The notes under the pieces are model-generated. The model did no database searches, was not told the DNA's origin, and was given only the letters and a program-made list of their open reading frames with translations. Source: Micromonospora echinaurantiaca (GTDB taxonomy: Bacteria; Actinomycetota; Actinomycetes; Mycobacteriales; Micromonosporaceae). Taken from it: a stretch of DNA of 64,000 nucleotides. Location of the stretch: NCBI RefSeq assembly GCF_900090235.1, contig NZ_LT607750.1:1810501-1874500 (forward strand). The letters are read 5' to 3'. Shown here piece after piece: positions 16,241-26,525 of the stretch (position 1 is its first letter; each line of letters starts with the position of its first letter). The translations under genes were made by a program, and so were the position numbers.

Positions 16241-17679
16241 GCCGTACCTTCCTCGGCATGCCGGCGACCGCCCCGCGGGGCGTCGGGCACCTGCGCGGCG
16301 ACGAGCCGTTCCCGGCCGCGGCCCGGCGGGCGCTCGCCGACGCGCAACTGCGCCGCAACCTCGGGCATGCCACCACCACGATCCGCGCCAAGTCCGGGGC
16401 GGCCATCGGCGAGCTGCCCGACTGGGAGCAGCTGCGCGCGGCCGGCTCGGCGATCAAGGCCGACGTGCTGGCCCGCCTGCCCGAGCTGCTCGAACAGCTG
16501 GAGGCCGCGGTCACCGCCGCCGGCGGGACGGTGCACTGGGCGGCCGACGCGGTGGAGGCCAACCGCATCGTCACCGACCTGGTGGCGGCGACCGGCAGCG
16601 ACCGGATCATCAAGGTCAAGTCGATGGCCACCCAGGAGATCGGGCTGAACGAGGCGCTCGCCGCCGCCGGCATCACCGCGGTGGAGACCGACCTCGCGGA
16701 GTTGATCGTGCAGCTGGGGGAGGACCGGCCGAGCCACATCCTGGTGCCGGCCATCCACCGCAACCGGGCCGAGATCCGGGAGATCTTCCTGCGCGCGATG
16801 CCCGGCGTCGACCCGGCGCTGACCGACGAGCCGGCGGCGCTCGCCGCCGCGGCCCGCCGCTACCTGCGCCAGACCTTCCTGACCACCCCGGTCGCCGTCT
16901 CCGGCGCCAACTTCGCCGTCGCCGAGACCGGCACCCTCGCGGTGGTGGAGTCCGAGGGCAACGGGCGGATGTGCCTCACCCTGCCGGAGACCCTGATCAC
17001 CGTGATGGGCATCGAGAAGGTCGTCCCCACCTGGCGGGACCTGGAGGTCTTCCTGCAACTGCTGCCCCGGGCGTCGACCGGGGAGCGGATGAACCCGTAC
17101 ACCTCGATGTGGACCGGCATCACTCCCGGCGACGGTCCGCGGGCGTTCCACCTCGTGCTGCTCGACAACGGCCGCAGCGCGGTGCTCGCCGACGAGGTGG
17201 GCCGGCAGGCGCTGCACTGCATCCGCTGCTCGGCCTGCCTCAACGTCTGCCCGGTCTACCAGCGCACCGGCGGGCACGCCTACGGGTCGGTCTACCCCGG
17301 GCCGATCGGGGCGGTGCTGTCGCCCCAGCTCACCGGCGTCGAGGACAACGCCTCCCTGCCGTACGCGTCGTCGCTCTGCGGCGCCTGCTACGACGCCTGC
17401 CCGGTGAAGATCAACATTCCGGAGCTGCTGGTCCACCTGCGCGCCGAACACGTCGCCGCCCAGCGCCGGCCGACCGCCGAGTCGGTGGCGATGGCCGCCG
17501 CCGCGTACGCGATGGACCACCCGGCGCTGTACGCGGCCGCGCAGCGCGCCGCGCGGCTCACCCGCCTGGCCGGCCGCCGCGGTCGCGGGCTACCCCCACC
17601 GCTGTCCGGCTGGACCATCGGCCGGGACCTGCCGGAACCGCCCGCGCGGTCGTTCCGGGACTGGTGGGCGCGGCGATGA
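16237..17679 (+). CDS. lutB: Lactate oxidation iron-sulfur subunit LutB
   Basis: 480 residues from GTG 16237. The N-terminal LUD domain (~60-300) includes IKVKSMATQEIGLNEAL and VSGANFAVAETGTLAVVESEGNGRM (split here only for reading). The C-terminal ferredoxin-like part carries two Cys clusters, CIRCSACLNVCPVY and CGACYDACPVK, matching two 4Fe-4S centres. A DUF3390-type tail with FRDWW closes the protein. With LutA and LutC it forms the electron-transferring lactate utilisation complex. ATGA overlap with lutC. Confidence 0.92.
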   Translation: MSRTFLGMPATAPRGVGHLRGDEPFPAAARRALADAQLRRNLGHATTTIRAKSGAAIGELPDWEQLRAAGSAIKADVLARLPELLEQLEAAVTAAGGTVHWAADAVEANRIVTDLVAATGSDRIIKVKSMATQEIGLNEALAAAGITAVETDLAELIVQLGEDRPSHILVPAIHRNRAEIREIFLRAMPGVDPALTDEPAALAAAARRYLRQTFLTTPVAVSGANFAVAETGTLAVVESEGNGRMCLTLPETLITVMGIEKVVPTWRDLEVFLQLLPRASTGERMNPYTSMWTGITPGDGPRAFHLVLLDNGRSAVLADEVGRQALHCIRCSACLNVCPVYQRTGGHAYGSVYPGPIGAVLSPQLTGVEDNASLPYASSLCGACYDACPVKINIPELLVHLRAEHVAAQRRPTAESVAMAAAAYAMDHPALYAAAQRAARLTRLAGRRGRGLPPPLSGWTIGRDLPEPPARSFRDWWARR

Positions 17680-18344
17680 GCTCGCGCGATCTGGTCCTCG
17701 GCCGGCTCCGCGCCGCCCTCGGCCCCGAACCCGCCGGCCCCGCCGAGGTGCCCCGGGAGTACCGGCCGGCCGGCCGGCCCGCCCACGTCGACCTGCTGGC
17801 GCGCCGGCTGACCGACTACCGGGCCACCGTGCACCGGTGCGCCGACGGCGAGGTGGCGCGGGTCGTCGACGACATCCTCGGCATCCTCGACGGCCGGCGG
17901 GTGGTGGTCCCACCCGGGCTGCCCCGGCGGTGGCTGCCCGCCACGGTCGAGGCGGTGACCGACGACCGGCTCGGCACCGAGCTGCTCTCCGCCGTCGACG
18001 GGGTGGTCACCGCGGCGGCCCTGGCCATCGCCGAGACCGGCACGATCGTCCTCGACGGCGCGCCCGACCAGGGCCGGCGGATCATCACGCTCCTGCCCGA
18101 CGTGCACGTCTGCGTGCTGCGCGCCGACCAGGTGGTGGCCGGGCTGCCGGACGCCGTCGGCCGGCTCGACCCGCGCCGGCCATTGACCTGGATCAGCGGA
18201 CCCTCCGCCACCAGCGACATCGAACTCGACCGGGTGGAGGGCGTGCACGGCCCGCGCAACCTGCACGTGGTCATCCTGCCGCCGACGCCGGACCCCGCAC
18301 CGGAGCCGGCGGCGGACGCCACGGCGGATCCGACGACGGACTAG
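17676..18344 (+). CDS. lutC: Lactate utilisation protein LutC
   Basis: 222 residues from ATG 17676. A LUD domain covers most of the protein: RRVVVPPGLPRRWLPATVEAV, then DGVVTAAALAIAETGTIVLDG and RRIITLLPDVHVCVLRADQVV, ending with TWISGPSATSDIELDRVEGVHGP, the family signature. The tail after ~205 is an acidic Pro/Ala/Asp-rich extension. Third gene of the operon; the operon end has no strong hairpin before the next gene at 18406. Confidence 0.92.
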   Translation: MSSRDLVLGRLRAALGPEPAGPAEVPREYRPAGRPAHVDLLARRLTDYRATVHRCADGEVARVVDDILGILDGRRVVVPPGLPRRWLPATVEAVTDDRLGTELLSAVDGVVTAAALAIAETGTIVLDGAPDQGRRIITLLPDVHVCVLRADQVVAGLPDAVGRLDPRRPLTWISGPSATSDIELDRVEGVHGPRNLHVVILPPTPDPAPEPAADATADPTTD

Positions 18345-18392
18345 GCCCCGGACCGGCGAGACAGCGCCGCGACCAACACCCCCGCCGAGGGC

Positions 18393-18398
18393 TACGAT
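18393..18398 (+). promoter_or_regulatory. -10 element for a leaderless transcript
   Basis: TACGAT ends 7 nt before ATG 18406, so transcription likely starts at or next to the start codon. This is common in actinobacteria and supports ATG 18406 over the upstream TTG 18400. Confidence 0.45.
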
Positions 18399-18405
18399 CT
18401 TGCGC

Positions 18406-19038
18406 ATGGCGTTGCTGCACCGGGCGACACTGCGTCCCTCGAAGTTGGAACTGCTGGCGGCATGGCTGCCGGGCCGCGACTGGTTCCAGGGGGACGCCGG
18501 CGCGGACCTGGAACGGGTCGCCGGCTACCGGTTCGACGACCCGGCCGGTGCGGTCGGCATCGAGACGATGCTGGTGCGGGCGGGGAACGGCCCGGTCCAC
18601 CAGGTGCCGCTCACCTACCGCGGGGCGCCGCTGGACGGCGCCGAGCGCTGGCTCGTCGGCACCACCGAGCACTCGGTGCTCGGCCCGCGCTGGGTGTACG
18701 ACGCGGCCGGCGACCCGGTCTACGCCGCGGCGCTGGCCGACGCCGTCCTCGCCAGCACCGGCCAGGCCGAGGAGTACTTCGAGGTCGACGGCCGCCGGGA
18801 GCCGCGCGAGCCGAGCATGGTGATCGGCACGAGCGGCGCCCGACCGGCCGCGGTGCCCGCCGTCGGGACGGTCCGGGACGTCGTTGCCGGCGACCCGACC
18901 GTCATCGTCACCGACACCGTCGAACTCGCCGTCCTCCGCCGCCTCGGCGGCGGCACCGCGCCGGGCGGCACCGCGCTGACCGGTAGCTGGAGCGGCCAGC
19001 CCACCCCGCTGCCGCTCGCGTACGCCTCGGTGCGCTGA
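18406..19038 (+). CDS. Maltokinase N-terminal cap-like protein
   Basis: A 210-residue protein. It matches the Mak_N_cap domain from the start (MALLHRATLRPSKLELLAAW, then LPGRDWF), followed by GYRFDDPAGAVGIETMLVRAG, QVPLTYRGAPLDGAE and LVGTTEHSVLGPRWVYD. In maltokinases this domain caps the kinase that phosphorylates maltose for glycogen synthesis; here the kinase domain is absent. Stand-alone copies are common in actinobacteria and have no assigned activity. No other glycogen gene is adjacent. Confidence 0.8.
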   Translation: MALLHRATLRPSKLELLAAWLPGRDWFQGDAGADLERVAGYRFDDPAGAVGIETMLVRAGNGPVHQVPLTYRGAPLDGAERWLVGTTEHSVLGPRWVYDAAGDPVYAAALADAVLASTGQAEEYFEVDGRREPREPSMVIGTSGARPAAVPAVGTVRDVVAGDPTVIVTDTVELAVLRRLGGGTAPGGTALTGSWSGQPTPLPLAYASVR

Positions 19039-19446
19039 CGCCGCGCGCGGTCCGCCGCCGCGGTGGCGGCGATCGCGTGAGATCGCGCCGGTCCCGGTCG
19101 CGGCGGCGTTCACCGGGGCCGTGACCTTGGTCACCGGCCGGCCGGCGGCGCCGCGCCCGACCGAGCGATCGTCGTGGGTCGGCGTCGCCTCGCTGCTCAG
19201 CCGTCCGACCAGGCGGGTCGGCGGCGTCGACGGGCCACGCGGGCCGGCTGGTGCTCGCCCCGCCCTGGTCCGTTCGGTGGGGCGGGGAAGGAGTGACGTC
19301 GGCCTCGACCGCCGGAAACTCGGAAGCCGTTTGTCGGTGCCGCTCGTTAGTCTGCCTGCCGGACCTCGCTCCACACGGCCCGCGCCGCACCCGGCCCGGC
19401 GCCCGGCCGGCCGCCGCCGGCCCTCAACGGGGATTCAGGAGACTTC
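19039..19446. other. Gene-free interval with inverted repeat
   Basis: No plausible gene. GCGATC (19069-19074) and GATCGC (19081-19086) flank 6 nt; this could be a weak terminator or a protein-binding site. It uses the same GCGATC/GATCGC arms as the repeat before lutA (15344-15364) but with different spacing. No clear promoter for the downstream efflux gene was found. Confidence 0.3.
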
Positions 19447-21030
19447 GTGACACAGCAACCCATCGCGACCGCGGACAAGCTCGACGCCGCGGTTCTCAAG
19501 GTGGCCGGCGTGGTCGTGCTCGGCGCGATCATGTCGATCCTCGACGTGACGGTCGTCAGCGTCGCCCTGCCGACCTTCCAGCGCGAGTTCGACGCGACCT
19601 ACGCCGAGGTCGCCTGGACGATGACCGCCTACACCCTCGCCCTGGCCACGGTGATCCCGCTCAGCGGCTGGGCCGCCGACCGCTTCGGCACCAAGCGGCT
19701 CTACATGATCGCGTTGGCGCTGTTCACGATCGGGTCGGGGCTGTGCGCCACCGCCGACACGATCGGCGAGCTGATCGGCTACCGCGTGCTCCAGGGCCTC
19801 GGTGGCGGCATGCTGATGCCGCTGGGCATGACGATCATGACCCGGGCGGCCGGACCGCACCGGATCGGCCGGCTGATGGCCGTCCTCGGCATCCCGATGC
19901 TGCTCGGCCCGATCGGCGGCCCGATCCTCGGCGGCTGGCTCATCGACACGGCGAGCTGGCACTGGATTTTCCTGATCAACCTGCCGATCGGCGTCATCGG
20001 CCTGATCTACGCCCAGCTGGCGCTGCCGAAGGACGCCCCCGAGCCGTCCGAGTCGTTCGACTTCGTCGGCATGCTGATGCTCTCGCCGGGTCTCGCGCTG
20101 TTCCTCTACGGCGTCTCCACGCTGCCCGAGGCCGGCACCTTCGCCGACACCGAGGTGTGGGCGCCCATGCTGGTCGGCGGTGCGCTCGTCATCGCGTTCG
20201 TGCGCTACTCGTTCAAGCCCAAGCACCCGCTGCTCGACCTGCGGCTGTTCACCAACCGCAACCTGACCGTCGCGACGGTGGCGCTGTTCGTGTTCATCAT
20301 CGCGTTCATGGGCGCCGGCCTGCTGTTCCCGAGCTACTTCCTGCAGATCCGCGGCGAGTCGACCCTGGCCGCCGGCCTGCTGATGGCGCCGCAGGGCATC
20401 GGCGCGATGGTGACGATGCCGATCGCCGGCACGCTGGCCGACCGGGTGCCCGTCGGGCGGACGGTGCCGTTCGCGCTCGCGCTCATCGCCGCCGGGTTCT
20501 TCACCTTCACCCAGGTCGACCCGCACACCTCGTACTGGCTGCTCTGCGGGTCGCTGTTCGTGATGGGCCTGGGCATGGGCGGCACGATGATGCCGATCAT
20601 GACCTCGGCGTTGAAGACCCTGCACGCCAGCGAGGTGGCCCGCGGTTCCACCCTGGTCAACATCCTGCAGCAGATCGGCGGGTCGGTTGGCGCCGCGGTG
20701 ATGTCGGTGATCCTCACCAACGAGCTGAACGGCTCCCGGGTGATCCCGGGCGCCACCGGCCCGGACGGCGAGCCGCTGACCGAGGCGGGCCTCGCCATCG
20801 GCGTCCAGCAGCAGCCGGAGCTGGCCCAGCAGTTCCCGGTCGACCCGTCGCTGATCGAGCGTGGTCTCGACTTCGCCGCCAGTTCCTTCGCCACCACCTT
20901 CGCCGTCGCGTTCGCGCTGGTGCTGCTCACCTTCGGCGCGGTCGCGTTCCTGCCGCGCCGGCGGGAGCCGTCGCAGCTGCTCGACGGGGGCCAGGGCGAC
21001 GAGGCGAAGACGCCGGTCATCATCCACTGA
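19447..21030 (+). CDS. DHA2-family MFS multidrug exporter (EmrB/QacA type)
   Basis: A 527-residue inner-membrane proton-coupled exporter with 14 predicted helices. Family motifs: LDVTVVSVALPTFQREF in helix 1 (motif D1-like), WTMTAYTLALATVIPLSGWAAD, the RFGTKRLYM loop (motif A), RVLQGLGGGMLMPLGMTI and GPILGGWLIDTASWHWIFLINLP (motif C-like). GTG start behind CAGGAG. The C-terminus is a soluble tail (FLPRRREPSQLL). The drug substrate cannot be predicted, and no cognate regulator is adjacent. Confidence 0.9.
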   Translation: MTQQPIATADKLDAAVLKVAGVVVLGAIMSILDVTVVSVALPTFQREFDATYAEVAWTMTAYTLALATVIPLSGWAADRFGTKRLYMIALALFTIGSGLCATADTIGELIGYRVLQGLGGGMLMPLGMTIMTRAAGPHRIGRLMAVLGIPMLLGPIGGPILGGWLIDTASWHWIFLINLPIGVIGLIYAQLALPKDAPEPSESFDFVGMLMLSPGLALFLYGVSTLPEAGTFADTEVWAPMLVGGALVIAFVRYSFKPKHPLLDLRLFTNRNLTVATVALFVFIIAFMGAGLLFPSYFLQIRGESTLAAGLLMAPQGIGAMVTMPIAGTLADRVPVGRTVPFALALIAAGFFTFTQVDPHTSYWLLCGSLFVMGLGMGGTMMPIMTSALKTLHASEVARGSTLVNILQQIGGSVGAAVMSVILTNELNGSRVIPGATGPDGEPLTEAGLAIGVQQQPELAQQFPVDPSLIERGLDFAASSFATTFAVAFALVLLTFGAVAFLPRRREPSQLLDGGQGDEAKTPVIIH

Positions 21031-21080
21031 CCCACGGTCGGGCCGTCGGGGCGCGTCCCCGGCGGCCCGACCGGGTCGGC

Positions 21081-21170
21081 GGACGGCGTGCGAGTCGGTC
21101 GACCGCGGGCTGGCGGCGTGCGAGTCGGTCGACCGCGGGCGGACGGCTTCCGAGGGGATCGACCGCGAGG
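21081..21170 (+). repeat. Three tandem 30-bp repeats
   Basis: Units at 21081-21110, 21111-21140 and 21141-21170. The first two differ at two positions; the third is diverged. Each carries a CGACCGCG core, and the first two contain the palindrome GGTCGACC. They lie in the non-coding gap between the exporter and a small acetyltransferase. Confidence 0.8.
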
Positions 21171-21271
21171 CCACGGCGGAAAGCGTCGAGCCGGGCCGAG
21201 CCGGGCCGGGGCGCCTGCCGACGGCCACCACGTCGAACGCCCGCCCGGGGCGGCCGTGGTTGGATGGCGAC

Positions 21272-21574
21272 ATGCAGTTCACCGTGACAGACGTGCCGGA
21301 GCGGGAGCGTTTCGAGGCCCGGGACGAGGCCGGGGCGCTGGCCGGCGTGGTCACCTACCAGTTGACCGGCGCCATCATCGCCTACACGCACACCGAGGTC
21401 GAGGCGGCGTTCGAGGGCCAGGGGGTCGGATCGACCCTGGCCCGCGCGGTGATGGAGGACGCCCGGGCCAAGGGCCGGACAGTGGTGCCGATCTGCCCGT
21501 TCCTCAGCGGATGGCTGGGCAAGCACCCCGAGTACGACAGTGTCGTGGCCCGGTCGACCCGCAAGGTGAAGTAA
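21272..21574 (+). CDS. Small GNAT acetyltransferase (YjdJ/Acetyltransf_CG type)
   Basis: A 100-residue single-domain protein from ATG 21272. It follows the Acetyltransf_CG pattern: RFEARDEAGALAGVVTYQL, YTHTEVEAAFEGQGVGSTLA (the acetyl-CoA binding Q-G-x-G-S turn), MEDARAKGRTVVPICPFLSGWL and KHPEYDSVV with the conserved C-P-F and H-P-E-Y motifs. The family is mini-GNAT, substrate unknown. Likely a single-gene unit followed by a hairpin. Confidence 0.88.
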   Translation: MQFTVTDVPERERFEARDEAGALAGVVTYQLTGAIIAYTHTEVEAAFEGQGVGSTLARAVMEDARAKGRTVVPICPFLSGWLGKHPEYDSVVARSTRKVK

Positions 21575-21598
21575 CCCCGGCGACCGGGCCCGCCGGGG
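21575..21598. terminator. Hairpin between convergent genes
   Basis: CCCCGGCG (21575-21582) and CGCCGGGG (21591-21598), immediately after the GNAT stop. Confidence 0.55.
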
Positions 21599-21606
21599 CC
21601 CCTGGC

Positions 21607-22218
21607 TCAGAGCACTGAGAAACCCGCCGGTAGGCCCGCCCGGCCGGTGGCGGCGAGCAGCATTGGCCCGGCCACGCCGTCGCCGACGGCGAGGTCGGCG
21701 ACCACCCGCAGCGCCTGCGCCGCGGCGGTCGCCGGGACGTCCACCGGTACCCCGAGCGCGGTGGCGAGGTCGGCGGTGTGCACGGCCAGCTCGAACGTCC
21801 GGGTGGGCAGGTAGTCGGCGAGCCGCATGCCACCCGCGATCGTCGTGACGAGCGCGTCGCCGTCCTGCGTCTCGACGAGCGCGAGCACCCGTACGGCGAT
21901 CTCCGCCACGGCGGTCGCGGGATCCGCGCCCAGCGCCGCCCCGGCGGCCCGCCCGCGCTCGGCGACCCCCGGACCGGCGGCCACGGCTCGCGTCGCCCGG
22001 TAGTAGTCGGCGGCGGAGCCGACCCTGACGGCGGCGGCGGGACGGGTCAGGTACTCCTCGACCGTGAGCAGCGAACGGCTGGTGTGGCCGACCAGGGCGC
22101 GGACGTCCCATTCACCCAGGCCGGGCCGGTCCCACCGGTCGCCGACGGCGGCGGCGGTGCGGACGAACCATCCGACGGCGTCGGCGTAGGCCCGACGCGA
22201 ATCGTCCCACGAGCGCAT
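21607..22218 (-). CDS. Maleylpyruvate-isomerase-N-terminal (DinB-like) protein
   Basis: 203 residues, four-helix-bundle DinB/MDMPI fold. Motifs: AVGDRWDRPGLGEWDVRALVGHTSRSLL (the W-D-V-x-x-L-V-x-H pattern with the first metal His), and TRTFELAVHTADLATALG (second H-x3-D type site). Such proteins are often metal-dependent, mycothiol-linked S-transferases in actinobacteria. No C-terminal SCP2 domain is present, and substrate specificity is unknown. It is the last gene before the MDR oxidoreductase on the same strand (153-nt gap). Confidence 0.8.
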   Translation of the reverse strand: MRSWDDSRRAYADAVGWFVRTAAAVGDRWDRPGLGEWDVRALVGHTSRSLLTVEEYLTRPAAAVRVGSAADYYRATRAVAAGPGVAERGRAAGAALGADPATAVAEIAVRVLALVETQDGDALVTTIAGGMRLADYLPTRTFELAVHTADLATALGVPVDVPATAAAQALRVVADLAVGDGVAGPMLLAATGRAGLPAGFSVL

Positions 22219-22371
22219 GCCCGCACCCTAGCGGTACGAGGGCAGGGCGTTCACCACGCCCGCGCGGTCGCCGGGCTGGCGGTCGACCGCCTGTCGCTCG
22301 CGGGGTCGGTGGTGGACCGCGCGGCCGACCTGCGGGGGCAGCGGGGGCATCGTGGTGAGCCACAGGGGTTC

Positions 22372-23388
22372 CTAGCGCCAGGGGTCGAGGGCGTGCTTGC
22401 CACGGGTCTGACCGGCTGCGAGTCGCTGCAGCACCGCCGGCCCCTCGGCCAGCGGATGAACCTGAGGGTTACCTGGCGGGTACACACCTTGGGCGATGAG
22501 TGCCTCGATCTCGGCGAGCAATCCCCGGTAGATGGACGGGGCCACGGCCGCCAGGGCGCCGATGTGCAGGCCCTTGACCTGGACCTGGTGGGTGAATACC
22601 AGGTCGTGCGTGCTGAGGCTGGCGTCGCCGGAAGCGGCACCGAACACGACGACGCGTCCGGTGAAGGGTCTGGTGACCGACAGGCTGGCCTTGAACGTGG
22701 CGCGTCCCACCGACTCCAGGACCAGGTCCACACCGCCGGTCAGGCGGGTGATCTCCTCGGCCAGCTCGGGGCGGCGGCTGTCCAGGACCTCGTCGGCGCC
22801 GAGCGCCTTGACCGCGGCGTGCTTGTCCGGTGACGCCGTGGCGATCACCCGCGCGCCGTAGTGGCGGGCGAGGCGGACAGCGGCCTGCCCCACGCCTCCG
22901 GCCGCGGCATGAACGAGCACCACCTCACCCGTCTTGATCTCGCCCAGTGGCTTCAGTGCCGCCAACGCGGTTGCCCAGTTCAGCACCAGGCCGAGAGCTT
23001 CGGCGTCGCTCCAGCCGGAGGGGACGGGAAGGGCACCCGCGGCCGGCATCGTCATGTACTGCGCGAAGGCACCCGGTCCGGTGCCGACGACGCGGGTGCC
23101 AAGGGGGAGCGGGCGCGCAATGTCCGGGCCGACGCCCACGATCTCGCCGGCGGCTTCGAAGCCCGCCACGTAGGGCGCCGCAGGGCCTCCTGCATAGGTG
23201 CCGCAGCTCTGCATGACGTCCGCGAAGTTGACCCCGGCGGCGCCCACGCGGATCAGGTACTCGCCGGGTCCGGGGACGGGACGACGCTGATCCGTCGTGA
23301 GGGTCAGATCCCTCGGCCCCCGACGCGACCGCTGGATGAGTGCCCGTACCGTCTGCCCGTCGGCCTTCCGCTGCTCGTCGATCTCCAT
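22372..23388 (-). CDS. MDR-family NADPH:quinone oxidoreductase
   Basis: A 338-residue zinc-free medium-chain reductase. The GroES-like N-terminal domain has GAAGVNFADVMQSCGTY and APYVAGFEAAGEIVGVG; the Rossmann domain has VLVHAAAGGVGQAAVRLARHYGARVIATAS, with the AAxGGVG nucleotide-binding motif. It reduces quinones or enones using NADPH, presumably. ATG 23388 is only a few nt from the predicted transcription start of a MerR-type promoter (23398-23428), so the message is nearly leaderless. A 13-residue N-terminal extension precedes the usual family start. Likely activated by the MerR protein encoded just upstream. Confidence 0.88.
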   Translation of the reverse strand: MEIDEQRKADGQTVRALIQRSRRGPRDLTLTTDQRRPVPGPGEYLIRVGAAGVNFADVMQSCGTYAGGPAAPYVAGFEAAGEIVGVGPDIARPLPLGTRVVGTGPGAFAQYMTMPAAGALPVPSGWSDAEALGLVLNWATALAALKPLGEIKTGEVVLVHAAAGGVGQAAVRLARHYGARVIATASPDKHAAVKALGADEVLDSRRPELAEEITRLTGGVDLVLESVGRATFKASLSVTRPFTGRVVVFGAASGDASLSTHDLVFTHQVQVKGLHIGALAAVAPSIYRGLLAEIEALIAQGVYPPGNPQVHPLAEGPAVLQRLAAGQTRGKHALDPWR

Positions 23389-23397
23389 GCGTCGGAC

Positions 23398-23428
23398 CGT
23401 AGAAGCCTCACACTGACGTCAAGGTCAA
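23398..23428 (-). promoter_or_regulatory. MerR-type promoter of the oxidoreductase
   Basis: Read on the minus strand: TTGACC (23428-23423), a 19-nt spacer containing a partial dyad (CCT-x2-AC type arms), and TCTACG (23403-23398). A 19-nt spacer is the hallmark of promoters distorted and activated by MerR proteins. The MerR gene ends 8 nt upstream. Confidence 0.6.
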
Positions 23429-23435
23429 GTCGCTG

Positions 23436-23795
23436 TCATCGGTCCGCCCGGCGAGCGTCGCGCAGGTAACTGTCGAGAGCCGCCTGCTGATCGCTAAGAC
23501 TGGCGATGCGTGCGGCAAGCCGATCGCGATACCGCTGCACCTCCCGCAGGAACTCCGCACCCACCGCACCCACGTCGGGTTCGGCAGCGAGATGGGGCAG
23601 GGCATCCCTGATCAACCGCACCGGCAGCCCGGACTCCAGCAGTGAGCGGATGACGCGGACCCGGTCGATGGTGGATCGGCAGTAGTCACGGTACCCGTTG
23701 CCGCACCGACCAGGGACGATCAGGCCCTCGTCCTCGTAGTACCGCAACGACCTGGGACTCACACCGCTGGCTCGGGAGGCTTCGCTGATCCTCAT
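23436..23795 (-). CDS. MerR family transcriptional regulator
   Basis: 119 residues from ATG 23795 (an in-frame TTG at 23807 is less likely). The winged helix-turn-helix is at the very N-terminus (MRISEASRASGVSPRSLRYY, then EDEGLIVPGR), followed by NGYRDYC, a dimerisation helix, and a long antiparallel coiled coil (QRYRDRLAARIASLSDQQAAL). There is no large ligand-binding domain and no Cys cluster, so the effector is not evident. Very likely controls the MDR oxidoreductase immediately downstream. Confidence 0.9.
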   Translation of the reverse strand: MRISEASRASGVSPRSLRYYEDEGLIVPGRCGNGYRDYCRSTIDRVRVIRSLLESGLPVRLIRDALPHLAAEPDVGAVGAEFLREVQRYRDRLAARIASLSDQQAALDSYLRDARRADR

Positions 23796-23942
23796 GCCCG
23801 GAACCAACGTTCGCGCGGTCCGCGGGCTTCCGGTCTCGGCGTCGCGACGAACCGAAGATCTCGCTCAGGTGTCCACGATTTCCTGTCCCGCAACACCTGA
23901 CCACCGGGTGTGCCGCGACTAGCCGCACACCCGGGCGTACGC

Positions 23943-23977
23943 CGAGGGCCTGTTCCGCCGGGCGGAGCAGGCCCTCG
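23943..23977 (-). terminator. Terminator of catalase gene
   Basis: CGAGGGCCTGTTCC and GGAGCAGGCCCTCG pair with one mismatch around a CGCC/GGGC loop, 9 nt after the catalase stop. Confidence 0.7.
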
Positions 23978-23985
23978 ACTGGACG

Positions 23986-26247
<2,262 letters not shown>

Positions 26248-26288
26248 GGGATGAGTCCTCCACGGAACGGCTACGGGGTTCGTACGCC

Positions 26289-26313
26289 CTACCCCCGGCC
26301 GAACCCGCAAAAC
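26289..26313 (-). promoter_or_regulatory. Stress-sigma (SigB-like) promoter of katE
   Basis: On the minus strand GTTT (26313-26310), a 15-nt spacer, then GGGTAG (26294-26289). This fits the GTTT-N14-16-GGGTA pattern of actinobacterial SigB/SigF-type stress promoters. The predicted leader is about 35 nt. Confidence 0.6.
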
Positions 26314-26455
26314 GCCTGCGACGCCGGGCGCCGGTGTGATCCGGTCGAGGGCGGCCGGCGCCGACCGTCATCACCGCGGCCCCGGCCAGCCGGTGCCGCA
26401 GCAGCGCGGCTGCGATCGCGCCCGGGGCGACCACGGCGGCGGGGCGCGGTGGTTC

Positions 26456-26497
26456 GGCCGCCGTGGTCGTCGCCGTCGGGTGACGATCACGGCGGCC
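26456..26497 (-). terminator. Possible terminator of MFS gene
   Basis: GGCCGCCGTG (26456-26465) and CACGGCGGCC (26488-26497) are perfect 10-bp arms, starting 28 nt after the transporter stop. Confidence 0.45.
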
Positions 26498-26525
26498 CGC
26501 GTCCGTTGGCCGCGCCCCGGCGGGA

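Noticed and set aside
21081..21170. CRISPR array
   Set aside because: The three 30-bp units are contiguous without spacers, and no cas genes are present.
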